64,000 nt of DNA from positions 1 through 64,000 of the forward strand of contig JBGSQB010000180.1 of assembly GCA_041738285.1 (NCBI GenBank), written 5' to 3'. The position numbers and the translations under genes were made by a program. The notes under the pieces were generated by a model. That model did no database searches. It saw only the letters and a program-made list of their open reading frames with translations, and was not told the DNA's origin. This DNA is from SZUA-521 sp041738285 (GTDB lineage: Bacteria; Pseudomonadota; Gammaproteobacteria; Pseudomonadales; Azotimanducaceae). Positions within the stretch are counted from its first letter, which is position 1, and each line of letters begins with the position of its first letter. Of the stretch, positions 55,283 through 62,809 are shown one piece after another.

Positions 55283-55315
55283 GGGGAAATAGGGGACAGT
55301 TGACCTTTTCCCCCT
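55281..55315. repeat. REP-like hairpin with GGGACAGTT loop (terminator position)
   Basis: AGGGGGAAA and TTTCCCCCT, a perfect 9-bp inverted repeat, enclose TAGGGGACAGTTGACCT. The loop motif GGGACAGTT recurs at 44887-44923. The element sits between convergent genes and begins in the VOC stop codon, so it may end transcription on both strands. The layout recalls hairpins mobilised by REP-associated tyrosine transposases. Confidence 0.72.
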
Positions 55316-55321
55316 CTTACC

Positions 55322-56245
55322 TCAGTCGTCGAGAAAGCGGGCGGTGATGTCGCCGTAGGCGTCGATGCGGCGGTCGCGGAAGAAGGGCCAGCCAAGGCGC
55401 TGGGTCTGGATGGTGTCGAGTTGAGCATCGACTACCAGCACCGCTTCGGCATCGGCAGGGCCGCGTACCAGCACGCGACCGTCGGGGGCTACGACAAAGC
55501 TCTGCCCCCAGAACTCGATGCCGCCTTGACCCGTTGGATCGGGTTCGAAGCCGGTGCGATTGACCGCAACGACGTAGCAACCATTGGCGATGGCATGGGC
55601 GCGCTGGGCGGTTTCCCAGGCATCGTGTTGCGCGCGACCGACGACATCCTGTTCTTCCGGATGCCAGCCGATGGCAGTGGGATAAAACAGAATCTGTGCG
55701 CCTTTCAATGCGGTCAGCCGAGCGGCTTCCGGATACCACTGATCCCAGCACACCAGCACACCGATCGGACCCGCAGGCGTCGCGAAGGCACGAAAGCCGA
55801 GATCGCCGGGGGTGAAGTAATACTTTTCGTAGTAACGCGGATCATCGGGGATGTGCATCTTGCGGTACTTGCCGCGATAGCCACTCGCATCGAGCACCGC
55901 TGCCGTGTTGTGGAACAACCCCGGCGCGCGCCGTTCGAACAGGCTCGCAATGAGTGTGATGCCGAGTTCTTTCACGAGTGGTTCGAGGGTCGCCGTGGTC
56001 GGACCGGGAATGGCTTCGGCGAGATCGAAGAAGCGGGCATCCTCGCTCTGGCAGAAGTAGCGCGACAGGAACAGTTCGGGCAGACAGACGATGTTCGCAC
56101 CCTGGCGCGCTGCGTCGCGAATGCCGGCAATAGCGCGCGCGAGGTTGTCGGCCGGGTCCTGCGACATGCGCATCTGCACGAGGCCGATGCGCGTGGCTTT
56201 CTTGTCAGCTGGTGCTCGGCTCACCGTTGGGGAACTCCGTTGCAC
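55322..56245 (-). CDS. aguB: N-carbamoylputrescine amidase
   Basis: 307 aa, nitrilase fold. Catalytic Glu57 in CLPELFLSRYF, Lys129 in GKYRKMHIPDD, Cys166 in LVCWDQWYPE; numbering from the GTG at 56245, which overlaps speA by 41 bp, or seven codons less from GTG 56224. It converts N-carbamoylputrescine to putrescine, the last step of the agmatine route. Last gene of the aguA, dhs-like, speA, aguB cluster. Confidence 0.93.
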   Translation of the reverse strand: MQRSSPTVSRAPADKKATRIGLVQMRMSQDPADNLARAIAGIRDAARQGANIVCLPELFLSRYFCQSEDARFFDLAEAIPGPTTATLEPLVKELGITLIASLFERRAPGLFHNTAAVLDASGYRGKYRKMHIPDDPRYYEKYYFTPGDLGFRAFATPAGPIGVLVCWDQWYPEAARLTALKGAQILFYPTAIGWHPEEQDVVGRAQHDAWETAQRAHAIANGCYVVAVNRTGFEPDPTGQGGIEFWGQSFVVAPDGRVLVRGPADAEAVLVVDAQLDTIQTQRLGWPFFRDRRIDAYGDITARFLDD

Positions 56246-58193
56246 AGTAAGTGGTTTCGGCGAAGCGCTTCTTGTAGTCGTTGAGAATGCGCATGCCCAC
56301 GTTTGGTCGCACCTCGTTGGAATCGATCTTGCGCCGCACGAGTTCGCTCATACGACGGTTCAAATCGTTGGGAAAGTACTGCACCTGGGCGAGCATCTCG
56401 TTCACCGTCATACCAGGGATCACCTTCTCGATCCAGAAATTGCCTTCTTCTTCATCGTCCGCGTAGACGTGAATTTCCGGCAGGCGACCAAACAGGTTGT
56501 GCGCGTCACCCAGGATGTCCTGATATGCGCCCACCAGAAAGATGCCGAGGTAGTAACGCTCACCCTTCTCGAAGCGATGCAGTGGCAGGTGCGTGTTGTC
56601 GTCAAGAGACGACACATAGTGTTCGAGCTTGCCGTCTGAATCGCAGGTCAGATCCACCACCACCGCGCGCCGCTTGGGTCGTTCATGCAGCCGCGACAGC
56701 GGCATCACCGGAAACACCTGATCGATCGCCCAGTGATCGAGCACCGAGTGGAACACAGAGAAGTCGCACAGGTAGGTATCGGTCAGCTGCTTTTCCAGCT
56801 CGACCTGCTCCGCTGGCGGTACTTCGAGCTCGGCGGCCTCGAGGCCCTCGAGCACTTCACGACAGGTGCTCCAATAGAGGCTCTCGACATTGGCCAGCGT
56901 ATCGATGCCGAGAAATCCGAGACGGAAGACCGTGTTCGCTTCGGCGCGCGTATCGATCACATCGTGATAAGCCTCGAGCAACTCGCCCACGTGATCGTCG
57001 GCATTGCGGGCCTCTTCGAGCGCCGCCTGCATGCGCTGCACCAGCGGATCTTCGGCGTCGGTGATTTCGAGTTCTTCGTCTACCTCATGACGCTGAGTGC
57101 CGATCACTGGCACAACCAGCACGGAATGGTGCGCAGTGATGGCACGACCACTCTCGGACACGATGATCGGCTCTGCAACCTCACGCGCCGTGCAGATTTC
57201 CTGCACAGCATAGACCACGGCGTTCGCATACTCCTGCAGGCTGTAGTTGATGGCCGACTCTTCATCGCCATAGCCCGCGCCATAGCTCACGCCGAGGCCG
57301 CCGCCGACATCGAGGTATCGAATTCCGACGCCGCGACGCTTGAGATCCGCGTAGACCTGGCTTACTTCCTTGACGGCCTGCTTGAGCACCTGGATGTCCG
57401 ATATCTGACTGCCAAGGTGAAAGTGCAGCAGTTCGAGCCGGTCGGCGATGCCGCGCTTTTCGAGCTCGCGCACGAGGCGCACGAGTTCGGTGACCGTGAG
57501 TCCGAACTTCGATCGCTCACCACCGGATTCACCCCAGCGGCCGGACCCGCGGGTCGCGAGCTTCACACGTACGGCGAGCCGCGGCGCAACGCTGGCCCGA
57601 TCCGCGAGCAGCATCAGCTGGTCGAACTCGCTGTACTTCTCGATGATCGGCAGCACACGCTGGCCGAGCTGTTGCGCCGATAGCATCAGCGACAACATCA
57701 CGTGATCTTTGACACCGTTGCACAACAGCAGTCGATCATCTTCGACCAGCGGCAGTGCCGCGATCAGCTCGGTCTTCGAGCCACACTCGAGTCCGACGTG
57801 ATAGCCCTTGCCCGCGTCGAGCACTTCCTCGACCACTTCGTGCAGCTGGTTGACCTTGATTGGATAGATCGCCTGATAGTGATTGCCGTAGCCGGCGTCG
57901 CGGATCGCTTCACCGAACGCTTCGACCAGCCGTCGCACGCGTGCGCGCAGCACATCCTGAAACCGAATGAGCATAGGCGGCGCAACGTCGTACTGGGTCG
58001 CGTCCGCAATGACCTGCATCAGGTCGATTTCGAGGCTGCTGTCGAGGAGCGGCCGCGCGACCGCATTGCCGCTGCGATTGACGCCATAGAAACCGTCGCT
58101 CCACCGCTCGATTGCATACAGCTCTGCCGCATCGTCGACACTCCAGTCACCGTGGCTCGCAACTGGCGACTTCGATCCCCGGCCCGTGTTCAC
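56205..58193 (-). CDS. speA: Biosynthetic arginine decarboxylase
   Basis: 662 aa, the length of SpeA (about 630-660). PLP-binding Lys113 in YPIKVNQ; the Gly-rich phosphate loop in DVGGGLGVSYG; substrate motif DLTCDSDGKLEHYV, with the Cys/Asp of the other subunit, near residue 500. Decarboxylates arginine to agmatine with PLP and Mg. GTG start. Lies 10 bp behind the DHS-like gene and overlaps aguB, so co-transcription is likely. Confidence 0.95.
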   Translation of the reverse strand: MNTGRGSKSPVASHGDWSVDDAAELYAIERWSDGFYGVNRSGNAVARPLLDSSLEIDLMQVIADATQYDVAPPMLIRFQDVLRARVRRLVEAFGEAIRDAGYGNHYQAIYPIKVNQLHEVVEEVLDAGKGYHVGLECGSKTELIAALPLVEDDRLLLCNGVKDHVMLSLMLSAQQLGQRVLPIIEKYSEFDQLMLLADRASVAPRLAVRVKLATRGSGRWGESGGERSKFGLTVTELVRLVRELEKRGIADRLELLHFHLGSQISDIQVLKQAVKEVSQVYADLKRRGVGIRYLDVGGGLGVSYGAGYGDEESAINYSLQEYANAVVYAVQEICTAREVAEPIIVSESGRAITAHHSVLVVPVIGTQRHEVDEELEITDAEDPLVQRMQAALEEARNADDHVGELLEAYHDVIDTRAEANTVFRLGFLGIDTLANVESLYWSTCREVLEGLEAAELEVPPAEQVELEKQLTDTYLCDFSVFHSVLDHWAIDQVFPVMPLSRLHERPKRRAVVVDLTCDSDGKLEHYVSSLDDNTHLPLHRFEKGERYYLGIFLVGAYQDILGDAHNLFGRLPEIHVYADDEEEGNFWIEKVIPGMTVNEMLAQVQYFPNDLNRRMSELVRRKIDSNEVRPNVGMRILNDYKKRFAETTYCATEFPNGEPSTS

Positions 58194-58203
58194 GGCGTTG
58201 ATC

Positions 58204-59175
58204 TCATTGCTCCAGAATGTAGGCGAACATGAGCGGCACCACGATGCTGGCGTCGGACTCGACGATGTATTTGGGCGTATCTACCGACAACTTGCCCCAG
58301 GTGATCTTCTCGTTCGGCACGGCGCCGGAGTAGGAGCCATAGCTCGTGGTCGAGTCGCTGATCTGGCAGAAGTAGCCCCAGCGAGGGATGTCCTGCATCA
58401 ACAGATCCTGCTCGAGCATCGGTACCACACAGATCGGAAAATCGCCGGCAATGCCGCCGCCGATCTGGAAGAACCCGACCGAGACTTCCGCCGTCTGAGT
58501 CCGATACCAGGTCGCAAGATTCATCATGTACTCGATGCCACTGCGCACCGTGTGCACGTTCCTGATGTCGCCGTTGATCACGTGCGATGCATAGATGTTG
58601 CCGAGGGTGGAATCCTCCCAGCCTGGCACAATGATCGGCAGATTCTTCTCGCACGCCGCCACCATCCATGAGTCCTTCGGATCGATCTGGTAGCTCCTCT
58701 CGAGTTTCCCGGAGCGAATCATCTTGTACATGAACTCGTGCGGAAAGAAGGACTCACCCTTGGAATCCGCGGCCTGCCACTCGTCCATGATCACGTGTTC
58801 GATACGCCGGATCGCTTCTTCTTCCGGAATACAGGTGTCAGTCACGCGGTTGAGGTGGCGCGCAAGCAGCGCTTCTTCGTCTTCCGAGGTCAGCGTTCGA
58901 TAGTTCGGCACCCGCACATAGTGATCGTGGGCGACGAGGTTGAAGATGTCTTCTTCGAGGTTCGCGCCGGTGCAGGAGATGGCGTGCACCTTGTCGCGAC
59001 GGATCATTTCGGCCAGCGAGAGACCGAGTTCCGCCGTGCTCATGGCGCCAGCGAGCGTCATGAACATCTTGCCGCCCTGGTCCAGATGCGCGACATACGC
59101 TTGCGATGCGTCGATCAGCGCCGCGGCATTGAAATGGCGGTAGTGGTGGCGGATGAAGTCGCGAACTGCGGCCAT
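58204..59175 (-). CDS. Deoxyhypusine synthase-family protein
   Basis: 323 aa. KMFMTLAGAMSTAELGLSLA, ISCTGANLEEDIFNLVAHDH, GFFQIGGGIAGDFPICVVPM and the end NEKITWGKLSVDTPKY, with the lysine (about 295) that forms the covalent imine in human DHS (K329), plus the nearby Glu. Bacteria have no eIF5A to modify, so the acceptor is probably a small amine; relatives act as homospermidine or related aminobutyl-transfer enzymes. Its place between aguA and speA fits use of putrescine or spermidine. NAD-dependent by family. Confidence 0.88.
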   Translation of the reverse strand: MAAVRDFIRHHYRHFNAAALIDASQAYVAHLDQGGKMFMTLAGAMSTAELGLSLAEMIRRDKVHAISCTGANLEEDIFNLVAHDHYVRVPNYRTLTSEDEEALLARHLNRVTDTCIPEEEAIRRIEHVIMDEWQAADSKGESFFPHEFMYKMIRSGKLERSYQIDPKDSWMVAACEKNLPIIVPGWEDSTLGNIYASHVINGDIRNVHTVRSGIEYMMNLATWYRTQTAEVSVGFFQIGGGIAGDFPICVVPMLEQDLLMQDIPRWGYFCQISDSTTSYGSYSGAVPNEKITWGKLSVDTPKYIVESDASIVVPLMFAYILEQ

Positions 59176-59264
59176 CAGCAACGCTCCAGATTGGCAGAGG
59201 GCTTTGGGGCGCGAAGCTTACGTGCTGGCCTTGGCAGGGGCAAGGAAAGCGCCGGGCAAGCACG

Positions 59265-60287
59265 TCACTGCGCGGGCACCTGCTGGGTCAGGCAATGGAA
59301 CGTGCCGAGCCCCACCACCACGTCGCGGCAGTCGATTGGCACCATCTCATGGCGTGGAAAGCAGGCGCCGATGATCTCCACCGCCGCACCGTCCTGGGCG
59401 CAATCGAATACCGGTATCAGCACCACCTCGTTACCGATGTAGAAGTTGGCGTAGCTCGCCGGCAGCCGGCGGCCATTGCCAAACAGCGGCGCGGGCATGT
59501 CAATCTGCACGATATCGAGCGGCTTGCCATCGACCAGCTTCACCGACTGCAGATGAGCGAGGTTCTCGGCCAGGGGTTCGTGATTCACGTCCGCCGTGTC
59601 GGGCTCCACCATGGTGATCACCCGATGGGTGGAGGTGAATCGCGTCAGATCATCGATGTGGCCGTCGGTGTCATCGCCATCGATACCATCGCCGAGCCAG
59701 ATCACCTGACTCACACCCAGGTACTTACGCAGCGTCTGCTCGATCTCGCCCCGTGACATCGACGGGTTGCGATTGACGTTGAGCAGACACTGCTGCGTGG
59801 TCAGCACCGTGCCGGCGCCGTTCACTTCGATGGAACCACCCTCGAGGATCATTTCGACCCGTTCGGTGGGCACGCCGAGGGCCGCATTCATTCTGGCCGC
59901 AGCCGCATCGTCCAGATCAAAAGGCGGATACTTGCCGCCCCAGGCGTTGAAGCGGAAATCCAGACCCACGAGTGCGTTGTCACGTCGCACGAAAACAGAG
60001 CCATGATCGCGGCACCAGGCATCGTTGGTCGGGATCGGGTGCAGCACCAGGTTCTGCGATGGCACTCTGCCCTTGAATTTCATCGCGAGCGCGGCCCGCT
60101 GCGCTGCGTCTTTGACGTTGATGTGCACGCACTCGGATGCGGCCAGCGCAATGACCGCCTCGGCGAGTGCTTGCTGTGCACCCGCGAGCACGCCCGGCCA
60201 CGTTTCCGGATTGTGCGGCCATGAGAACCACGTGCCCTGATGGTGTTCCCATTCGGCAGGCATGTAGTACGTCGCATTTGCGGCCAT
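59265..60287 (-). CDS. aguA: Agmatine deiminase
   Basis: 340 aa. Guanidine-group-modifying fold: NDAWCRDHGSVFVRR with the catalytic acidic and Arg residues, GGSIEVNGAGTVLTTQQCLL (E-G-G-x-I), GDDTDGHIDDLTRF with His, and GLGTFHCLTQQVPAQ with the nucleophile Cys332. Turns agmatine into N-carbamoylputrescine. It is first in the minus-strand polyamine cluster, 89 bp ahead of the DHS-like gene. GGAG precedes the ATG. Confidence 0.95.
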   Translation of the reverse strand: MAANATYYMPAEWEHHQGTWFSWPHNPETWPGVLAGAQQALAEAVIALAASECVHINVKDAAQRAALAMKFKGRVPSQNLVLHPIPTNDAWCRDHGSVFVRRDNALVGLDFRFNAWGGKYPPFDLDDAAAARMNAALGVPTERVEMILEGGSIEVNGAGTVLTTQQCLLNVNRNPSMSRGEIEQTLRKYLGVSQVIWLGDGIDGDDTDGHIDDLTRFTSTHRVITMVEPDTADVNHEPLAENLAHLQSVKLVDGKPLDIVQIDMPAPLFGNGRRLPASYANFYIGNEVVLIPVFDCAQDGAAVEIIGACFPRHEMVPIDCRDVVVGLGTFHCLTQQVPAQ

Positions 60288-60314
60288 TCGGTGCTCCGAT
60301 ACATCGATCGGCCG

Positions 60315-60322
60315 ATTATACT
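60315..60322. promoter_or_regulatory. Overlapping -10 elements of two divergent genes
   Basis: ATTATACT reads TATACT on + (60317-60322) and TATAAT on - (60320-60315), inside the 68-bp gap between aguA and the DUF3307 gene. No convincing -35 for either at 17 bp. The two promoters would exclude one another. Confidence 0.45.
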
Positions 60323-60355
60323 GACCATGACTGTGAACACCGCACCGAGGAGCGA

Positions 60356-60682
60356 ATGGTCCTGTTTTTCCAGTTGCTCATCGGGCACGCACTGGCTGAC
60401 TTCGTACTGCAGACCGACACGATGGCAGTGGCGAAGAGTCGCCATTCACGCCGACCAGCCAACGCTGGCGAGGGTTTCCCGCCCTGGTATTACTGGCTCG
60501 CTGCACACAGCCTCATTCATGGTGGCGTGGTCTACGCGATCACCGGCAGCTGGGCACTCGGACTGGCGGAGGCTGTGCTGCACAGCCTCATTGATCTGGC
60601 CAAGGGCGAGCGCAAAATCAACTTTCATCAGGATCAGGCGCTGCACGTGCTGTGCAAGATCGGCTACTGCTTCGCGGTTTAA
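60356..60682 (+). CDS. DUF3307-family membrane protein
   Basis: 108 aa. FFQLLIGHALADFVLQTDTM, AVAKSRH and WLAAHSLIHGGVVYAITGSW are the DUF3307 motifs (H-x-x-x-D-F-x-x-Q, H-x-x-x-H-x). Three to four hydrophobic segments. A GAGGAGCGA site is well placed before the ATG. Function unknown. Confidence 0.87.
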   Translation: MVLFFQLLIGHALADFVLQTDTMAVAKSRHSRRPANAGEGFPPWYYWLAAHSLIHGGVVYAITGSWALGLAEAVLHSLIDLAKGERKINFHQDQALHVLCKIGYCFAV

Positions 60683-60694
60683 CAGGATGAACCC

Positions 60695-61186
60695 ATGAAC
60701 GTGACCGGTATCGATCACATTTATCTGAGCGTGTCCGATTTCACCCGCAGCGAAGCGTTCTACGACGCCGTGCTCGCCGCGCTCGAGTTCCGCAAGGGCG
60801 ACAAGGCCATCAGCGGTGAACCACATGCGCACTACATCCGCCCCGGCATTCAGATCAGTATCCGACCCGCGCGCGGACATGCACGCCATGACCCGTACGC
60901 GCCCGGCTTGCATCACCTGTGTCTGCAGGTGGCGACCAAGTCAGATGTCGATGCCGCCTACGCCGCCCTCGAAGGACTCGGCGTCGAAGCCAGTGCGCCG
61001 CGCAGCTACCCGGAATACAACCCCGAGTATTACGCCACCTTCTTCCAAGATCCGGACGGCATCCGGCTGGAAATCGTCGGTCAGACGACCTATCGCCGCA
61101 CGTTGATCGAGCGATGGCGGGATCTGCGTGTGTTTCTCAATCCGCTGGCGGAACTCGCGAGCCGCGACTCGAATCACCAGGCATAG
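60695..61186 (+). CDS. VOC-family protein
   Basis: 163 aa. IDHIYLSVSDFTRSEAFYDA, GIQISIRPARGHARHDPYAP, GLHHLCLQVATKSDVDAAYA and ATFFQDPDGIRLEIVGQ are a full glyoxalase pattern with H, H and E metal ligands in the expected places. A short basic C-terminal extension follows. Overlaps convergently by 13 bp with the AKR pseudogene. Confidence 0.92.
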   Translation: MNVTGIDHIYLSVSDFTRSEAFYDAVLAALEFRKGDKAISGEPHAHYIRPGIQISIRPARGHARHDPYAPGLHHLCLQVATKSDVDAAYAALEGLGVEASAPRSYPEYNPEYYATFFQDPDGIRLEIVGQTTYRRTLIERWRDLRVFLNPLAELASRDSNHQA

Positions 61187-61929
61187 GCTTCCGGCGCCGC
61201 ACCGCAGGGCGGGAAAATCGCATCGATCTGCCCAAGCGTCTGCTCGCTCAGCCGGAGTTCGGGCACATGCAGCACCGACTCGAGCTGCTCAAGGCTGCCC
61301 GGTCCGATGATGGTCGCGGCGACACCGTCCTGGCGCAGCAGCCACGCGAGCGCAATGGCGCTGGGTGATTCACCGAGCGCCGCACACAGTGCCGTGAACT
61401 GATCGAGTTGGGATGCACGCTGCGTGATCGACCTTCGAATACCCTCCGATTGCCGACGACCCTGCCCGGTCGAGTCGCGACCGGCCAGCAATCCACCTGC
61501 CAGCGGGCTCCAGGCAATCATGCCGAGGCCGTACGCTCGGCAGGCAGGGAGCACTTCGAGCTCAGCCCGGCGCTCAATCAGGTTGTACAGGCCCTGTTCA
61601 CAGACGAGCCCGAGCCGATGCCGCGCGATCGCCTTCTCATTGGCCTGTGCAATCGCCCAGCCGGGAAAGTTGCTCGAGCCAACGTAAGTGATCTTGCCCT
61701 GGGCGATCAATCGATCCATCGCCTGCCAGATCTCTTCGATCGGTGCGGCGCACTACACTAGACTGCCGCCGTATTGATTTGCCGTGTCGATGAAGTTGAT
61801 GCCGGCGGCAACCGCGCGATCGAGAATCTGAAACGATGCTTCTTCGCTGGTTCGTGGCCCGAAGTTCATAGTGCCGAGACACAGCTCGCTGACCTTGAGG
61901 GCAGAGCGACCGAGTCGACGATACTGCAT
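61174..61929 (-). pseudogene. Aldo/keto reductase with internal deletion and stop
   Basis: From ATG 61929 the reading is a clear [35 protein letters not shown] with the catalytic Asp/Tyr. Then SLV, a TAG, and in the same frame IEEIWQAMDRLIAQGKITYV, SSNFPGWAIAQ and so on to the end. About 70 residues between Y-G-G and I-E-E, including the catalytic Lys and His strands, are missing. So a block of roughly 200 bp was lost and the gene is dead. Confidence 0.85.
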
Positions 61930-61946
61930 GGGTGGCTCCTGTCGAC

Positions 61947-62803
61947 CTAAGGGCTGCGCAGTGTCGCGCCGGTCACCAGCGTTTCACTCGAGTCAACGAC
62001 CGAAAACCCGACCAGCTTCTGCGCGTGATCAGACAGTTTCTTGTAATCGCGATAGCTGATGCCAGGCAGGATCGGTTCTCTGAACCAGGGCGCGTAGAAC
62101 TCGAGGTTCGGGATGGCGCGCGTCGAATCCGACACGTTCGGTGTGCCGCCGTGCCAGGCACGTACGTCGCGGATCATCACCGCACCCGCCGGCGCAGGGC
62201 ACACGGTGCTCAGCCGCATCCACTCCGGCTCGTCGGCGAGTCCGGGTATTGGCGCGCGTGTGTTCTGCGTACCTGGAATCTGTCGGGTCGGTCCGTTCAA
62301 TCGGGTGACGTCCTGGGGCAGAAAATTCACGCATACAGAGGGGCACGGCAGATCGCGAATGCTGGAGAGACCACGCGGGTCGTGGTAGGCGTTGAACGGC
62401 GTGGTCCTGGCATCGACCCAGTCGCGCGTGTCCGCATGCAGACGCTGATAGTCGACCGCGCCCGGCAGGCAAAAGTCGCCGCTGGCCGCGCGCAGGATGT
62501 AATCCGGTGAGCCGAAAATCGCCGTGACGATGTTGGTCACGGCCGGTACGTCCAGCAGCATCTGCCACTCGGCGCGATGCATCCGGCCGCGAGCATGTGT
62601 ACCTGCTCATCGCTCAGCACGTTGCCAACTACGACGAAGCCGTCCCTCCGAAACAAGGTCACCGCATACTCGACGTCGGTTGGATCGAGGATCTCGAGCC
62701 CCTTGATGCAGTTGTTTGCCTCGAGATAAGCCCGCAACGCGGTGACCGAGGGGTCATCCGCGGGTTTGTCTTTCCAGCCAAGACCCGTCTGTCTATCGGC
62801 CAT
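61947..62803 (-). pseudogene. Phytanoyl-CoA dioxygenase family gene with internal deletion and frameshift
   Basis: The first frame (62803 to 62537) reads FRRDGFVVVGNVLSDEQVHM, typical of PhyH N-termini; then the sense passes to another frame at 62582 with HRAEWQMLLDVPAVTNIVTA, IFGSPDYILRAASGDFCLPG, LHADTRDW (Fe ligands H-x-D) and RAWHGGTPN (second His). Relatives have a further stretch, roughly 40 residues by my memory, between H-M-L-A-A and H-x-A/P-E-W. So a deletion plus frame change has broken it, just like its neighbour. Confidence 0.8.
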
Positions 62804-62809
62804 TTCGCC

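Noticed and set aside
56685..57683. Plus-strand frame (332 codons) inside speA
   Set aside because: Antisense shadow of a clearly conserved gene.
61637..61929. Programmed frameshift joining the two halves of the AKR or PhyH genes
   Set aside because: Both lack residues that relatives have, so deletion explains them better than recoding.
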